Notes: generated by a model from the letters alone, not told the origin. Shown: positions 12,501 through 27,500, numbered from the stretch's first letter. The stretch is 64,000 bases of DNA from Luidia sarsii (GCA_949987565.1 OX465113.1:7748551-7812550); one strand, 5' to 3'. Program-made: numbers and translations.

Positions 12501-15500
12501 CGGAGACAAACGATTAAAGTAGTGTATTTAGTTATGACCGATTTCCCTTGGAGACGTAAGCGAGGTTGGCAAGTCTAGGAGTGGTTTCCGCCTCTAGGTA
12601 AAGCCATAGCGACACTACAGGAGCAGTAGGGCCGAAACCAGCCTACGCGCGGCACATGTGACATGACACAACACGTCTTTGCACACACTGTATACTGCAC
12701 AGTGCACGTGCACAGCGGCCACAAGGCTGAATACGACTATGATCACGCTGCGCTACTCAAGACTGATCGGAACTTCCAGAAGTATTAGCGAGACGGTTAC
12801 GCTCCAAATATTTTTTTTTTTTTTACTACCGAAACCAAACATAGATTGGAATAATAATGGGGTGAACATAGTGCCGATCGGAGGCATTGCTTTTCACCAG
12901 GAGTGGTGGACGGAAATTACCCGTGGTGGTCGGCCCCGTCCACCGCCGACCAGCGTAGTATAACCATGGAGGTATGGAGGTAGAGACCCACCAACTGTAT
13001 GAACTAGATTTGAACAAGTCATCGATTGTTTTTTGTTTTACATGTACCTGTACATCGTACACACAAATTGTGAACCCTATCACAGACTGGAATTTAAATG
13101 TAAGTCTAGTGCATGCCAAGGCCCCCCGCGGGTGATGAGTGTAAATCGAGTCATTGTACACATTGCGCAGCAGGCATGTAGGAAAGCGCTGTATGAATGA
13201 ATGGTATTGCGGTAAAGTCCCATATATTTATGCCGACGGCCGGAGGTTTTTCCGAAGAAATGAAAAAGCCGGAATTCCGGCAATTGCCGGAAGTCTGGCA
13301 TCCCCGGGGTAAGCATATTTACAGTTGTTTTTAGACTACTACGTGTCGACAACGGCCGCGTTAATGTGTAAACCATGCATTGGAAATAAATAGTCGGCAC
13401 CCTCAACAACCTCCGCCAACCAGAGGATGTGGACCTCACTTACCCAAACCCAACAAACTCTGAGCTGATTGCAGCGCTTGAAGGACATAGCATAATTGCT
13501 GCTTGCCTCATATGCAAGAAGACGAAGCAGTAAATTCACACCCTGAATGATGCACTTTGCGCCGGAACCTCCGAATGTGGAGCTCCGTTGGTTTGACTAT
13601 GCGACGGGGCCCTCCGAATCCGGGCACCACTATTGTCCACATTCTAAACAAAGACTCTTTTCAGCTTAGAACAAAGCAATACGAATCCTGACAAAGACCC
13701 TTTTTGACACATGAATTGCAAGATTAGCAGCAGTAATTGTGCCATTGTGGGACCTTTACTGTGGATGATCGAGGGATAGCATGCGGGGGACATTGTGTTG
13801 GCATGCCACACAGTCAAACGGTCGTCAGTTAGGCAGTGGAATTCCACCCACATTCTTCACCGCAATCTGTATGCTCAGTTGGGGTCGACCAACTCAAAGA
13901 TTTGACTGCCTGGAGTGGAGGCTAGTCTGCGGTCAGGGATCGTCAGTACCGTAAATGCATACACACGCACACACAAGTCCGTTACGCTCCATTGACGGCG
14001 CACAATGGGCCCTTTTTCAACGGATAAAGCCACAACGATGCCCGAATTGTGCCAGGTTTTACCCTCTTGCACCCATAGTATACCCTTATCGATTTATTTC
14101 ACAGAAATATATTGTTCCGATTGTTTAAGCGAGATTTGAATATCATGCAATGTCATGGGCGCTGTAAAACCATCCGGCGCGAAGTGGTTAAGCTCCAAAA
14201 GGTGGAGCACGTGACTTTGAAAGGAATTTTGCCCATTGTGCTGAGTATTGAAGGCACTGACAAGAAAGTTCTTGTGACCAATTTGTTGGATGCTGTGGCC
14301 ATAATTGGCCACGCAGTCTTGGAGCTTAATTTTAGACGAAGAGAGCTCATCAAGCCCGACTTGAATTCTCAATTTTCTCAGTGTTTTAAAAACACGCATT
14401 TTGATGACGTCACGATTGTGTCATGACATTTTGGCTTCGGAGGGTGTTTCCAAACTACTTCCCCAATAGATTTAAAATAAAAAATAAAATAAAAAAAAAT
14501 CTTAAAAGTTCATGACCTCATTAATATTCATGATGACATCACGATCAAATGAGGGCAATTTTTGGATACACCTTTTCCCAACTTAGATATACTGCAAAAT
14601 TGAAACCAAACGAACTTGAACTTTTGCTTTTATTGGAGTTTGAAATTTGACGCTTTAAAGCGCTGTCACGTGACATGTGGTGACGTCATGAACTTTTCAA
14701 GGTTACTGTGCAGAATTTCAGCATGGGTTCTATGCATTTGCCAAGTTTGACAAAAATCTAAATTTGTTCAATGGCAAAATGGCTTCCACAAAAGCCCTGT
14801 GCTTTGTGTATGGCATTTTGGTGACAACAAGAAGAAGACGAGAAATCTACGTCTGTTGTCACAGATGGTAGAGCTTTTCCTTCTTTTTTTCTTCTGGGGA
14901 ACGACTGACTCTCGACAAAATCGGAAAACCAGAAGAACTACCCTTCCAGGTCGATTGTCATTGCAGTGCCATTACTGTGTACTGACTGGCGACTGCACAT
15001 TACCCAGCCACAACCTTATTAGGACTTAGCATAAACATCGTGTCCTCTATCTCCCCTCCTTCTCCTACACTCTTTGTTCTAACCCTCCCCTCTTCACCAT
15101 CTCGGTGTCGCCCCCAACCCCCCCCCCCCCCCAATATCTAAAGCCCCTCTCTCCCCTTTCTCTCCCCCTCTCGCACCTATTGCCCGAGCCTAATCAAGAC
15201 ATCGTGTCGTCTCCCCTCGTCCCCAACTCCCTACCCCTTGTTCTAACCGGGATGTTCTAACCCACCCCTCTCCCACTACATGCACCCCTCAACCTTAACC
15301 TCCCCCTCTTCCTCCATCGTTAGAGCACAGAGGTTGGAGCAACTAACCAAGGCCACCAAACCTATTCGTACAGTACACACGTTTGAATAAATAAGAACGG
15401 ACCCCACTCTGTCTCCCCTCTGTCTCCCCTCTCTGTCCACCCCCTCTCTCTTTCCCTCTCTCCCCGCCCCCCTCTCTCTCCCATCTCACTCCCCCTCTCT

Positions 15501-18500
15501 CGCACCCCTCCCTCCCTCACCCTCTCCCACTCAATCCCCCTTTTCTCTTCACCTTCTCTCTCTCACTTTCACTCGGCTCTCTCTCCCTCTCTCTGCCCCT
15601 TCTCTAGGCTTATCCATGACTGCTACCTCACCAGCATGTCCCGACAACATTTTTATTGCCCTGCACCCCGCAACCACCTCTCTCCCCTCTCTACGTCTCT
15701 CCCGCCCTTTCTTACTCCATCCCCTTCAACCCTCTCCCCCAAAATCCCCGCTCTCCTCACCCTCCCTCCGCCCCTCTCTCGGCTCCGCCAGCCTATAAAA
15801 CACTGTGCGCACCTGCTGTATACAGCTTGTACAGTAGAAGGGCATCTACCGAACACCCCTCCCCGACTCAGTCTGAGGCAATGGTACTGTCCAAGCAATG
15901 ACCCCCCCTCACCCTTGAGATATGCACACAGACTTAAAGAGATATCCGGAGATAGAGTTTGGAAATATGTAATTTTCATCACCACAGGAGTTTTAAAAGT
16001 ACTGGCAGCATATAAAAGGTACATATGTATCATCGGAAAGGGAAACTCATACTTTTTCATGTGGTTCAGAAATTAAAAACTTAACTTATTTTTATAAATT
16101 TCTATGAATTTTTGAGAATTTTTTTTTTGAATTTCATTTCTAATTTCCGTTATGTTTATGTCACGTCTTTAAAACTTGTCATGTGCATTGTCCGAGTGTG
16201 TGGAAATCTTCCTGCCTAATTTGAAACGATTTCCTCAAATTTTGCCACAGGCATCAAATTAAATTACATTTTTGGACATTTTCAACCTGCCGCTAGAGGG
16301 CACTCGAGTACTTGATGACGTCATATGTTAATGAATTATAGAAAGTGACTCAACCTTGACCTAACAACGTTAAAACACAAAGTTCAAATCTGTCTTCAAA
16401 TTTGAATAAGAGCCTTTACAAAGTCACTTCCTGTTTCGACCGGAAGACGAGATCAGATGACATCACATTGATCACAAAGGTCATCGATCTGTAGCGGCTG
16501 GAAACACTTCTTACATGCCACAAACAGCAAGCCAAGGGAGCCAACCGTTGATTTGTTATGATTTTTTGAAGGTTTTAAAGTTCAAACAGCGGTCACGTGA
16601 CCCACTTCAAACCAATTTGAGGCACAAGGTTGGGAAATACTGTGTGTGTCAAGTTTGGCTAAAGAATCTTCAGAGTTCTCTAGACTCCGAGGAGAGAAAA
16701 ATCGGCACAAGAGGAAGAAGACATAGAAGAAAAAAAATCAGAACAAACGGAATATCTTTTCCGCTACGGTGTAGCGGCGGAAAAGCTAAAGAAGAAGAAA
16801 AAACAAAATCAGAACAAGAACAATAGCTTTTCCGCTTCGCTGAAGTGTACGGAAAAGCCAACTAGAGCTACTATGTCTGTTTGCAACAGAGCATAGGGCT
16901 TTTCCGCGTACAGCATTATTCAATCACATTCTGCATTTCTGGCAAAATATATAAATGTAGGACCACCTTACCAGCCACTTAACCACTTCGCGCTGGTTTT
17001 TTTTTTCAGCACTGATGACCGCCATACGGGGGTTGTTGAACAATGCATCATTTTCAAATCTCGCTAAAACAATCGGAAAAATATATTTCTGTGAAATAAA
17101 TCGATAAGGGTATACTATGGGTACAAGAGATTATCCGTTCGTTATTACGGTCAATGGACCGTAACGGACATGTGTGTGTGCGTGCGTGTACGCTGCTGAC
17201 AATCGCTGACCGCAGACTCCAGCCTCCACTCCAGGCAGTCAAATCTTCGAGTTGGTCGGCCACAAACGAGCGTACAGATTACGGTAAAGAATGTGGGGGG
17301 AATTCCAATGCCAGACCGACGACAGTTGGGCTGTGTGGCATGCAAAGACAATGTCCCCCGCGTGCTTTCAGCTGCAGCGCAGTATCCCTCGATCCTCCAC
17401 AGTAAAAGTCCCACAATTGCACAATTACTGCTGCTAATCTTGCAATTCATGTGGCAACTTGCGTCAAAAAGGGTCTTTTTACTGGTTCGTATTGCTTTGT
17501 TCTAAGCTGAAAAGAGTCTTTGTTTAGAATGTGGACAATTGTGGTGCCCGGATTCGGAGGGCCCCGTCGCATAGTCAAGCCAATGGAGCTCCGGATTCGG
17601 AGGTCCCGGCGTGAAGTGGTTAAAGGCCCTGTACAACATTGTAATAGACCACTGCAGCTCAGTCCTGCATATAGTTGTCCAAATGTCCTCGGGTTAGTTA
17701 TCAAACTAAAGGGCCAGACCATGGTACACATGTATGTGTGTTTAACACTAACAGGTGGTTTGTGTCAGAAGTCTTGCTATATACCCTCCATGCCTATCCC
17801 CAACACACACATATTTTGTGCACAGTCTATGGGACTCGATTATAATATTAAAAAAATCATAATAAATCAAAACAAAAGTTAATTAGTTCCAAACTTAAGA
17901 TTTCGAGTTAATGGCTAAATAACTAATTGCCCACCAAGTTTCAAGGTCATTGATCAATGGCTTATATGTGTATTAAAATTAGTGCAGGGCGACTATTGAT
18001 TTTCAAGAGTCGATTAGTCGTTGGCGTAATAGTCGCGAAAACGCGACTAGTCGACCATTGTTTAGTATACGTGCTTGTATTGTATAACTATATCGTGGGA
18101 ACCCCCGTTTTCGACGGTACACATTTTCGATGCTTGGCCTTAAACTCACATCGCACAATGAAAACAACTCCGTATCACGATCTCAGAGTTCGTATCTTTC
18201 GGTTTGTTTCCTGCTCTTTGTCCGTCACCGAAAATTTGGAAAGTTAAGGCTCTTTCAGTAGGCCAAACTCGTGTGATTCAAAAACTTGCTCTTTTGGGGT
18301 CTATTTTCCTAGGTACAAAATTGGCAGTTGCTTCGAAGCTCCAGTTTTCTTTATTGTTGGTCCTAAAAAAATCCGAGTGTACTATACCAAACCCCAACAT
18401 ACATAGAACAAATATATATCACGCAACTTGAGGCAGTCCGTTCTGGGTAAAAACTATGGAGGCTCCTAAAGGGCGTCTCGCTTATATAATTTATTCTTTA

Positions 18501-21500
18501 TTGTTTTTATTGTTATTTAAAGACAAAAAGTAACATGGCCCAATAGGCTTTTATAAAAAATGAAAAAAATAAAAGGGCAGCTAGAGAAAGTACCAAGAAG
18601 GAGGAAATTTGTCTCTGGAGTGACATTGGGAAAGGTCATAACTGAAGAAGCAGTGAGAAAGAGGATTGTGGAATTTGTTTAAACATCACAAAAGAAGACA
18701 TCAACCAGACCAATACGTTTTTAGCATAAATTATGAATGATTTGAGGAAAGTGTAAGAAGCCGTGTCGAAAAAAAAACCTACAAAGATGAACACAAAAAA
18801 ACACACAGGGAAGAATTTTACAGTGCCACACAGCATTTTGAGTTATTTTAAGAATTTATTTTGCATTTGGCTGCACTGGGACACCTTACTAAACACCACC
18901 GACAAAAATAGGTGACGATGCTTACTGTGCGTTGCGCCGCGGACGTCAACAAAACCAGGTAATCTTACGGAAGTGACAGGCTTGATCAACCTTCTCTATG
19001 ATTATTCTAATAGTCTGTGGTGTGGACAAAGTGACTGAGAGCTCTTTTAGTGTGATACTTTCGTCCACATTGGTCAGTTTGAAGAAAAGTTCTTATATCG
19101 TCGAAAACCGGTAACTGGATGATACACATGTACATGTAGGCCTACATGTACATTGTACATGTCATGTACACTTATTGCACGCCTATTGTGAATTGTAGTA
19201 CGTGTACATGTACGTGTGTACGTGTATTGGTACTGTACAAGTACATTACATGTTCATGTACATGCACGTGCCTTCTACACACATACACACATGTACATGT
19301 GTACATGTATGTACATGTACATGTACATGTACATGCGTGTTAACCACTTTGCAGCGAAGCAACAAGCCCAGACGGACACTTCCATTTTCATTGTAGGGGA
19401 CAAAATTAAATAGATTGTGGTTGTGGAATGAATTAAATTTCATTGGTTTACAGGACTTACATGCATAGTTTTGTGTCATGCACGCATTTCATTGTTTTGT
19501 AAGCCATTTATTCTGAAATGGTTTAAGAACTTTGATAAAATTTGTGTCTATTTTTTTTAACTTAAAAATTAACCCCCTTTCCATTTTTGGAATGGGCCGG
19601 TGAGGCTGTGGTGGACTCATCATGGTCATGGTGGCCGTTTTTACAGCGCACGTGTTAGTGTTACAATATTGCTTCCGTGCAATGCCTCCCAGAAATGTGC
19701 ACCATAAACAGAGAGTTGTTTCGTCTCTAGGCATTTCAGAATATTTCCTTTTATCAGTACATGGTAAAAGGTCTTATACACAGCATATAACAATGTGCAG
19801 TTTCCTGGTCGCCCCGGCTGTCCGTCCACACTGTTGATGAGCCCTTCATTCACTGTGCAAAGAATTAAGCCGGCGTATGCATTACGCATAGGCACTGAAA
19901 GTTATTAGAACACGTCATTTGAACTTTAACACACTGTTGATGCATGAATTGGCCGCATATACCTCAATGCCCAAATATGGTTTAATTATGCATAGGTGAA
20001 AGGTCGTTGACATGCAAATCAGAAGCGCGATAACTTTCAGCCAATGGGAAGGGCGACTCCCGTTGCTACGGACGCTGCGTATTCGCGGGGTTGGAATTAT
20101 TGGCCACTTTGTCACAGCCATTCAAAGGACAGAGAGCGGTTTTAGGTTTCCTTACGGAACGTTTTCATTTCTCCGCCTCACGTTTCTCAACCTTTCGGCA
20201 TAACGTGAATCAGGCCGATCTTTCGAGGGCTCGTCGTAGGCCAGTCCGTTTTACGGATGCTGCAGCCCGTCTGCAATCCAAGAAACCAAAAAAATCGGGG
20301 AAGAATGCGAGGGCTGGTGCGAGAAATGCCCCACCCCGTTCTACGGCCGGTACAGGCGCGGCATCTGCCTTGACATTCTTTGGACCAGAAGCTTCAACCG
20401 CCTTTCTCCCAGCACCACCAGTCTTCTCGGCCAATCAGCCAGCTTTAACAGCGACCGTGTCCTCCAGTCACTGCGGGGAGCCGTTCGTGCCTCCCCCTAC
20501 ATCGGCCATTTTTGGTCACGCCTCGGTGATGGCTTCGTCGACTGCGGTTTAAAGTTTCCTTACGGAACATTTTCACTCACCGCCAACCCCGTTTAACTCC
20601 ACCAAGCATAGATTTTCAGCTGGCTATTTTGCTGTTGCGGTTGGCAATTGTTCTGCTGGACACAGTCAGCCATTAACCCATTTACGGGCTTAGGCATCAT
20701 TTATCATACAATGTCATGCATTATACGATAAATAATACTTGCTTTTGTTTTGGAAAGTATTCATTTTCATAGCGCTGGAAAGTGTCACCAGGCTATGATC
20801 CCAACCGAGTGTACTACATCGGTGGGAACACAACTGTACATACTTTGCAAAAAATTATGTCTAAGGAATTTTATTTTATCTTTAGTTGAATATAGCTGGG
20901 TCTGGTGTGCCTAGCATGTTCGGGTCTGGTGTGCCCGTGGTAACGGGTCTCGTACCCATAGTCAAGTCGGGTCTGGTGTGCCCGCACCCATCGGGCCTCA
21001 TGTGCCCATAATGGTCAAGTCGGGTCTGGTGTGCCCGCACCCATCAGGCCTCATGTGCCCATAATGGTCAAGTCGGGTCTGGTGTGCCCGCACCCGTCAG
21101 GCCTCATGTGCCCATAATGGTCAAGTCGGGTCTGGTGTGCCCGCACCCGTCGGGCCTCAAGTGCCCATAACGGTCAAGTCGGGTCTGGTGTGCCCGCACC
21201 CATCAGGCCTCATGTGCCCATAATGGTCAAGTCTGGTCTGGTGTGCCCGCACCCGTCGGGCCTCATGTGCCCATAATGGTCATGTCGGGTCTGGTGTGCC
21301 CGCACCCGTCGGGCCTCAAGTGCCCATAATGGTCAAGTCAGGTCTGGTGTGCCCGCACCCATCAGGCCTCATGTGCCCATAATGGTCAAGTCAGGTCTGG
21401 TGTGCCCGCACCCGTCGGGCCTCAAGTGCCCATAATGGTCAAGTCTGGTCTGGTGTGCCCGCACCCGTCGGGCCTCATGTGCCCATAATGGTCAAGTCTG

Positions 21501-24500
21501 GTCTGGTGTGCCCGCACCCGTCGGGCCTCAAGTGCCCATAATGGTCAAGTCTGGTCTGGTGTGCCCGCACCCGTCGGGCCTCATGTGCCCATAATGGTCA
21601 AGTCTGGTCTGGTGTGCCCGCACCCGTCGGGCCTCAAGTGCCCATAATGGTCAAGTCTGGTCTGGTGTGCCCGCACCCGTCGGGCCTCAAGTGCCCATAA
21701 TGGTCAAGTCTGGTCTGGTGTGCCCGCACCCGTCGGGCCTCATGTGCCCATAATGGTCAAGTCTGGTCTGGTGTGCCCGCACCCGTCGGGCCTCAAGTGC
21801 CCATAATGGTCAAGTCAGGTCTGGTGTGCCCGCACCCGTCGGGCCTCATGTGCCCATAATGGTCATGTCTGGTCTGGTGTGCCCGCACCCGTCGGGCCTC
21901 ATGTGCCCATAATGGTCAAGTCGGGTCTGGTGTGCCCGCACCCGTCGGGCCTCAAGTGCCCATAATGGTCAAGTCTGGTCTGGTGTGCCCGCACCCGTCG
22001 GGCCTCATGTGCCCATAATGGTCAAGTCTGGTCTGGTGTGCCCGCACCCGTCGGGCCTCATGTGCCCATAATGGTCAAGTCGGGTCTGGTGTGCCCGCAC
22101 CCGTCGGGCCTCATGTGCCCATAATGGTCATGTCTGGTCTGGTGTGCCCGCACCCGTCGGGCCTCATGTGCCCATAATGGTCAAGTCTGGTCTGGTGTGC
22201 CCGCACCCGTCGGGCCTCATGTGCCCATAATGGTCAAGTCTGGTCTGGTGTGCCCGCACCCGTCGGGCCTCATGTGCCCATAATGGTCAAGTCGGGTCTG
22301 GTGTGCCCGCACCCGTCGGGCCTCATGTGCCCATAATGGTCATGTCTGGTCTGGTGTGCCCGCACCCGTCGGGCCTCAAGTGCCCATAATGGTCAAGTCT
22401 GGTCTGGTGTGCCCGCACCCATCAGGCCTCATGTGCCCATAATGGTCAAGTCAGGTCTGGTGTGCCCGCACCCGTCATGTGAACATGCTCTATATTGTGC
22501 TCTGTGGTTGATCATAGTTTCCCATGTTTCTACCACTCAAAGCCTTGCAAATTTTACATCAGATGAAAGAACTTCTACTGCTGACCATTTTGACTTCAGG
22601 CTGGATGGACTTCCTCTCATTTGCAGTGTGTTTGGGATGGTTTTTGATGCTCATTTCCAGCATTTCCAGGCAGCATCATTTGCAGTTTGCAGAAAGCTCT
22701 CCACACTTTGTCCTTCGTGGTTGATGAGTCATGATGCCAAGCCTGTTGGACTGTTTGAAGTCTTAATGGCTGTGTCCAACCACCCCAACCTCTGTGTTTC
22801 AGGCAGTAAATGGAGATTTTGTAGGAGCAGGACTCTCTATTATCCCAACACTACAGCATGCTTCAATATCTTACTGTCTGGTGACATTGAACTCAACCCA
22901 GGACCAGAATCTTCAGAGTCATCACACAGTCACAGGAATCCATCAAGTGATACCTGTCTTCAAGTTTATCTCCAGAATGTGAGAAGTCTGAAAAACAAAC
23001 TGGACATTCTTCACAGCTCATTGGTAGCCCATCTTCAGCCTCTAGGAATGTTCATCTTCTTTGCCCTGACTGAAACCTGCAACGTGGTACCCGCCGCCAT
23101 ACATTATTCGAATCCACCACACGACCAGCTCGGTGATCCAGTGGTTAAGATGTCCGTACTAGAATTCGGGAGTCTCGGGTTCGAATCCCGCCCGATCTGC
23201 CTGAAATATTTTTATCAGGCACCGGGCAAAGCACTGAGCTTTCAGTGTTTATCACGTCAAAAAAACAACTCATTGAATTACATTCTCCTCGACGCAATCA
23301 TCATACGTCCAAGGTGCTATGTGGTTTGAGGTAGAATCATAATTTAACTTCAATTTCATTTCATTACTTTTGTTAAATTATGGAAATTTTCATCCAGATA
23401 TAATATCAGTATACACATAATAAAATTACTTACATCAATGACCACCTTTCTGACCAGTATGGTATCATCTACACAGTCAAACAAAGCTAGTAGCACTAGA
23501 TGACCAAACTCCTCCTTGCATATCTTACAGATGAATGTTTTCAAGGACTTGATGATGGCTTTACGGTCCTAGGATGTGTTTCAGACAAATGAAACAAAGA
23601 ATAAACTGAAAAGATAAGGTTCACCTTCTTGTTTGTGAAAGTATCGATTTAAACAGGATATTAAAATCTAAAAATTTAGTGGGCCTGACGTTTCGATCCT
23701 AGCAGGACCTTTCTCAAAGGCAGAGTGACAAGGACAAAATAGATAGAATGTACACGAAGTTAGGGGGAAGAGAGTTAATAGGACACGGATGAGAAACAAA
23801 GTACAAAGAGTAAAGCTGGTAGGGTGAGATCAAAGGTAAGGGCAAGGAGTATGGTAGGGATTAGTAAGATCAAAGAGAGAAGTGTGGAGGAGTGAATACA
23901 AAAGAAGGATTATCAGAAAGCTGCATGGTGTTAGTCTTGGCTGTTGAGACCATGTGGTTGAATAGTCCGAAAACGTTTCATCCACATTTTCTCACGGCTA
24001 AGACGGACAGCATTACTACTGTGACCAAGGGATTCTATGCCCAGTACACTCATATCTGATATCGAATGATCAGGGAGATTGAAGTGATACCCAACAGGGG
24101 TGTCCATTTTACTGGTTTTGATAGTAGACCTATGGCCATAGATCCGTTTTTTGAGGGTGTTTTTGGTCTCGCCAACATACTGAACATTACAAACTCTACA
24201 AGAGATGAGGTACATGTATATGATGTTTGAGGTAGTGCACGTGATAGAGCCATAGGTCATGTGGGTAGGACCTCCAACCCACCCTCTGGCTCCGCTACGT
24301 AGATGACACGTTCGTGGTCTGGCCCCATGGCCCAACTGCTCTCCATGAATTCCTGCAGTACCTCAACAGACAACACCCCAACATTGCCTTCACCATGGAA
24401 GTTGAACAGGATGGCTCCATCCCTTTCCTGGACTTCAAGGTTTCCCGCAACCCTGACGGTACCCTTGCACACACTGTCTACAGGAAACCGACCCACACGG

Positions 24501-27500
24501 ACCGTTACCTCCACCAACGATCCTTCTATCATCCCGGCATCAAGGCTTCTGTCAACCACACACACTGGTGAGGCGGGCCTTCAACATATGTGATGCAGCC
24601 TTCTTACAGCCAGAACTGCAACACATCAAGTCTGCCCTCAAGATGAACGGATACAAGCCCAGCCACATCAAGCTCTCCACCCCACCCCCTGACCAAAGGG
24701 TCTCCTATACCCAAGGTCCCTCTTCTAGTTCTGACCTAGGTCCCACACCCAAGCCCCCCTCAGTCACCCTTCCATACATAGGACCAGCATCCCACCGGCT
24801 AAAACGGGTCTTCCACAGAGCGGGCATAAGAGTCTTCCACTCATCGACCAACAAGCTCCAGTCCTCCCTTCACACCCACAAGGACAAACCAGCCTCCTCG
24901 GACAACCAGGTGTCTACCGTATCCCCTGTGAATGTAGAAAAGTCTACATTGGGGAGACCGGTAGAAACCTGGAAACCCGACTGAAGGAGCACAAAGCACA
25001 CGGCCGATGGGGTGACTTTGACAAGTCATCTATAGTCAAACACTCCCACTCTGAGGACCACCCAGTCAACTGGCAGGCAGCAGAACTAATCATCCCAATT
25101 CAACAATGGCACTCCCGACGGATCCGAGAGGCCATCGAAATCCGCAAGCACGACACAGTACCCCAAGACATCGGCTACCACCTCAGCGACATTTGGCTGC
25201 CCCTCATCCCGACCAATGGATCTTCTATATACTAGGTCACCAAAACCATGCCCACACCAGTCTAAGCCCCCCCTTCCCTAGCCGACTTATGGATCACCTA
25301 TATCCACGGCCTCCCCACCACCTTCTGACACACCCCAGTGAGTACCCATAGGTTCCCCCCCCCACCAGTCTCCCCTTAGGGTTTCCCGCCTTCCCACCTC
25401 AGTGACCTAAGCCACCCTTAGGATAATCCTCCCCAGAGGATTATCTTTCCTGCCTTCCCGCCTCAGCGACCACCGGTACATAAGGAGTTCCACCACCGAG
25501 CCCAAGACATTCTCCTGATGACGACCAGAACATACTGGTCGAAACGTCGAGTTACCACTCAGGTTCTTTTCAGAACCAAACCTCTTCCTTTAAGAGACCT
25601 GATACATGGTGTCACCGCAAACCTTCCTATGTACTTGTATCTGTGATGTTCTTGTCACTCTGCCTTTGAGAAAGGTCCTGCTAGGATCGAAACGTCAGGC
25701 CCACTAAATTTTAAGATTTACTATCAAAACTGGTAAAATGGACACCCCTGTTGGGTATCACTCCAATCTCCCTGATCATTCGATATCAGATATGAATGTA
25801 CTGGGCATAGAATCCCTTGGTCACCGTAGTAATGCTGTCTGTCTAAGCCACATGGTCTCAACATCCAAGGGGGTTATGACTAACACCATGCAGCTTTCTG
25901 ATAATCCTTCTTTTGTGTTTACTCCTCCACACTTCTCTCTTTGATCTTACTAATCCCTACCATACTCATTGCCCTTCCCTTTAATCTTACCCTACCAGCT
26001 TTACTGTTTCTCATCCTTGTCCTATTCACTCTCTTCCCCTTCCTTCATGTACATGTATCTGTTTTGTCCTTGTCACTCTGCCTTTGATAAAGGTCCTGCT
26101 AGGATCGAAACGTCAGGCCCACTAAATTTTTAGATTTGCATTTTTGGTAATTTTAGTCAGTAAGCAGTTTGCAACATTTTTGTATATCACTCAGTTATTT
26201 GTGTTATGATTCCCAAAACATACGCAATTGTTTCCTGTATACAATACATGTCTTTAATTGCTTAATGACAATTCAAAAGACTGATATCTTACAGCATCCT
26301 TCCTTGTCAAAGAAATGTTTTTTTCAGAATGCCAAACATTTGCACAATTTGACTCAGATATTAACCCTTTCATTTCCATTCACAATGACATTAAATACAA
26401 TGGGTCACCATTACAATTTGTTATTATCATGTGAGCTTTGTTGAAATTTGTCAATGTTTTCCTGTAATTCCGCTGCTATGAACGAGCTCTATGGTTGAAT
26501 ACCTCGAGGACTTCTTGCAGATATTGATTCTGAGAATGATTCTAAGTAATCTTACAAAGTATTGGAAGAGAAATCTTTTAATTTGTTGTCAGATTCAGAC
26601 TAGATCTGTTGGACGAAGTATCACTTATTTTTTGGCGGAATTACTTGGTCATGGTATCAAGTGAAAGATTATTTCATGAATGAAAAACTTCTCACAGAAA
26701 CCTATAGTAGTATTCAATGACAAAGTGATGAAAAAGGGTTTGAAAATAGTGATATGCTCAGAAATGTGTTGATTTTTTTAAAACACTTTGAATAATCATG
26801 CTGTAAATTGGGTTAATATGTTAAGTAGGGTTAATTAAAAAGTATATTTGATTACCTTGACAGTTCCAAACCACAAACAGTGCATAGCTGCCCTTGCACC
26901 ATCATGGGTGTGTAGAATCTGAACAACAACATCCCGCATCCCTTCAATGAGTTCCTACCAAAGAAGTACAATTAGTTTAAGTAAAACACAAAGATAAAAA
27001 CCTTGTGATTGCTGCCAGTGTATTTAGTGCTTTTACACTAGGCGAAATCCCCGGGGATTTCTCGAAAATTCCCTAGGGAATTCGTTCGGTCTGTTCACAC
27101 TACAAAATCAATTCCCGGAGAATATTTACCCTTGCTCGGGAGTAAGGTAGAAGGAGAAAACCCCAGGGGTTTTACATTTTCCCCGGGGAAGAGCAACTAG
27201 TGTGAACGTCGGCGGGTTTTTACTTACCCCACCTTTTTGCGTCTATGTGGTAACTACAGAAAGTGCGCCCTTCATTTACACATTCCCGGGGGATTGATTG
27301 CCAGTGTTCAATGACCGTGCATATTCTCTGGAAATAGTGTCCCCGGGAGTTTCCAAATGGGGACAGTGTGAATGGTTGCAGGATGTTGGTTGGGTAAAAA
27401 ATCTTTCCCCGGGGATTTATTCCAAGAGGATTGGCTCTGTAGTGTGAAATGGGCTATTTATATATATAGTTTTTGGAACATAAGCCACTGCTTATACATT

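Noticed and set aside
15616..16076. Frames on both strands of the CT-rich tract
   Set aside because: Composition artefact: Ser/Pro/Leu one way, Arg/Gly/Glu the other, without motifs.
20896..22478. CRISPR-like array
   Set aside because: The 53-bp units repeat in full with no unique spacers, and the surrounding DNA is an animal intron.
23116..23200. Functional tRNA gene
   Set aside because: A and B boxes are present but the acceptor stem does not pair, and the sequence continues into a SINE body. The same applies to 29025-29100, 37720-37780 and 50640-50740.
22409..23329. A single 306-residue gene
   Set aside because: The frame starts in the minisatellite, crosses a LINE fragment and ends in a SINE. 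Only 22830-23080 has protein character.
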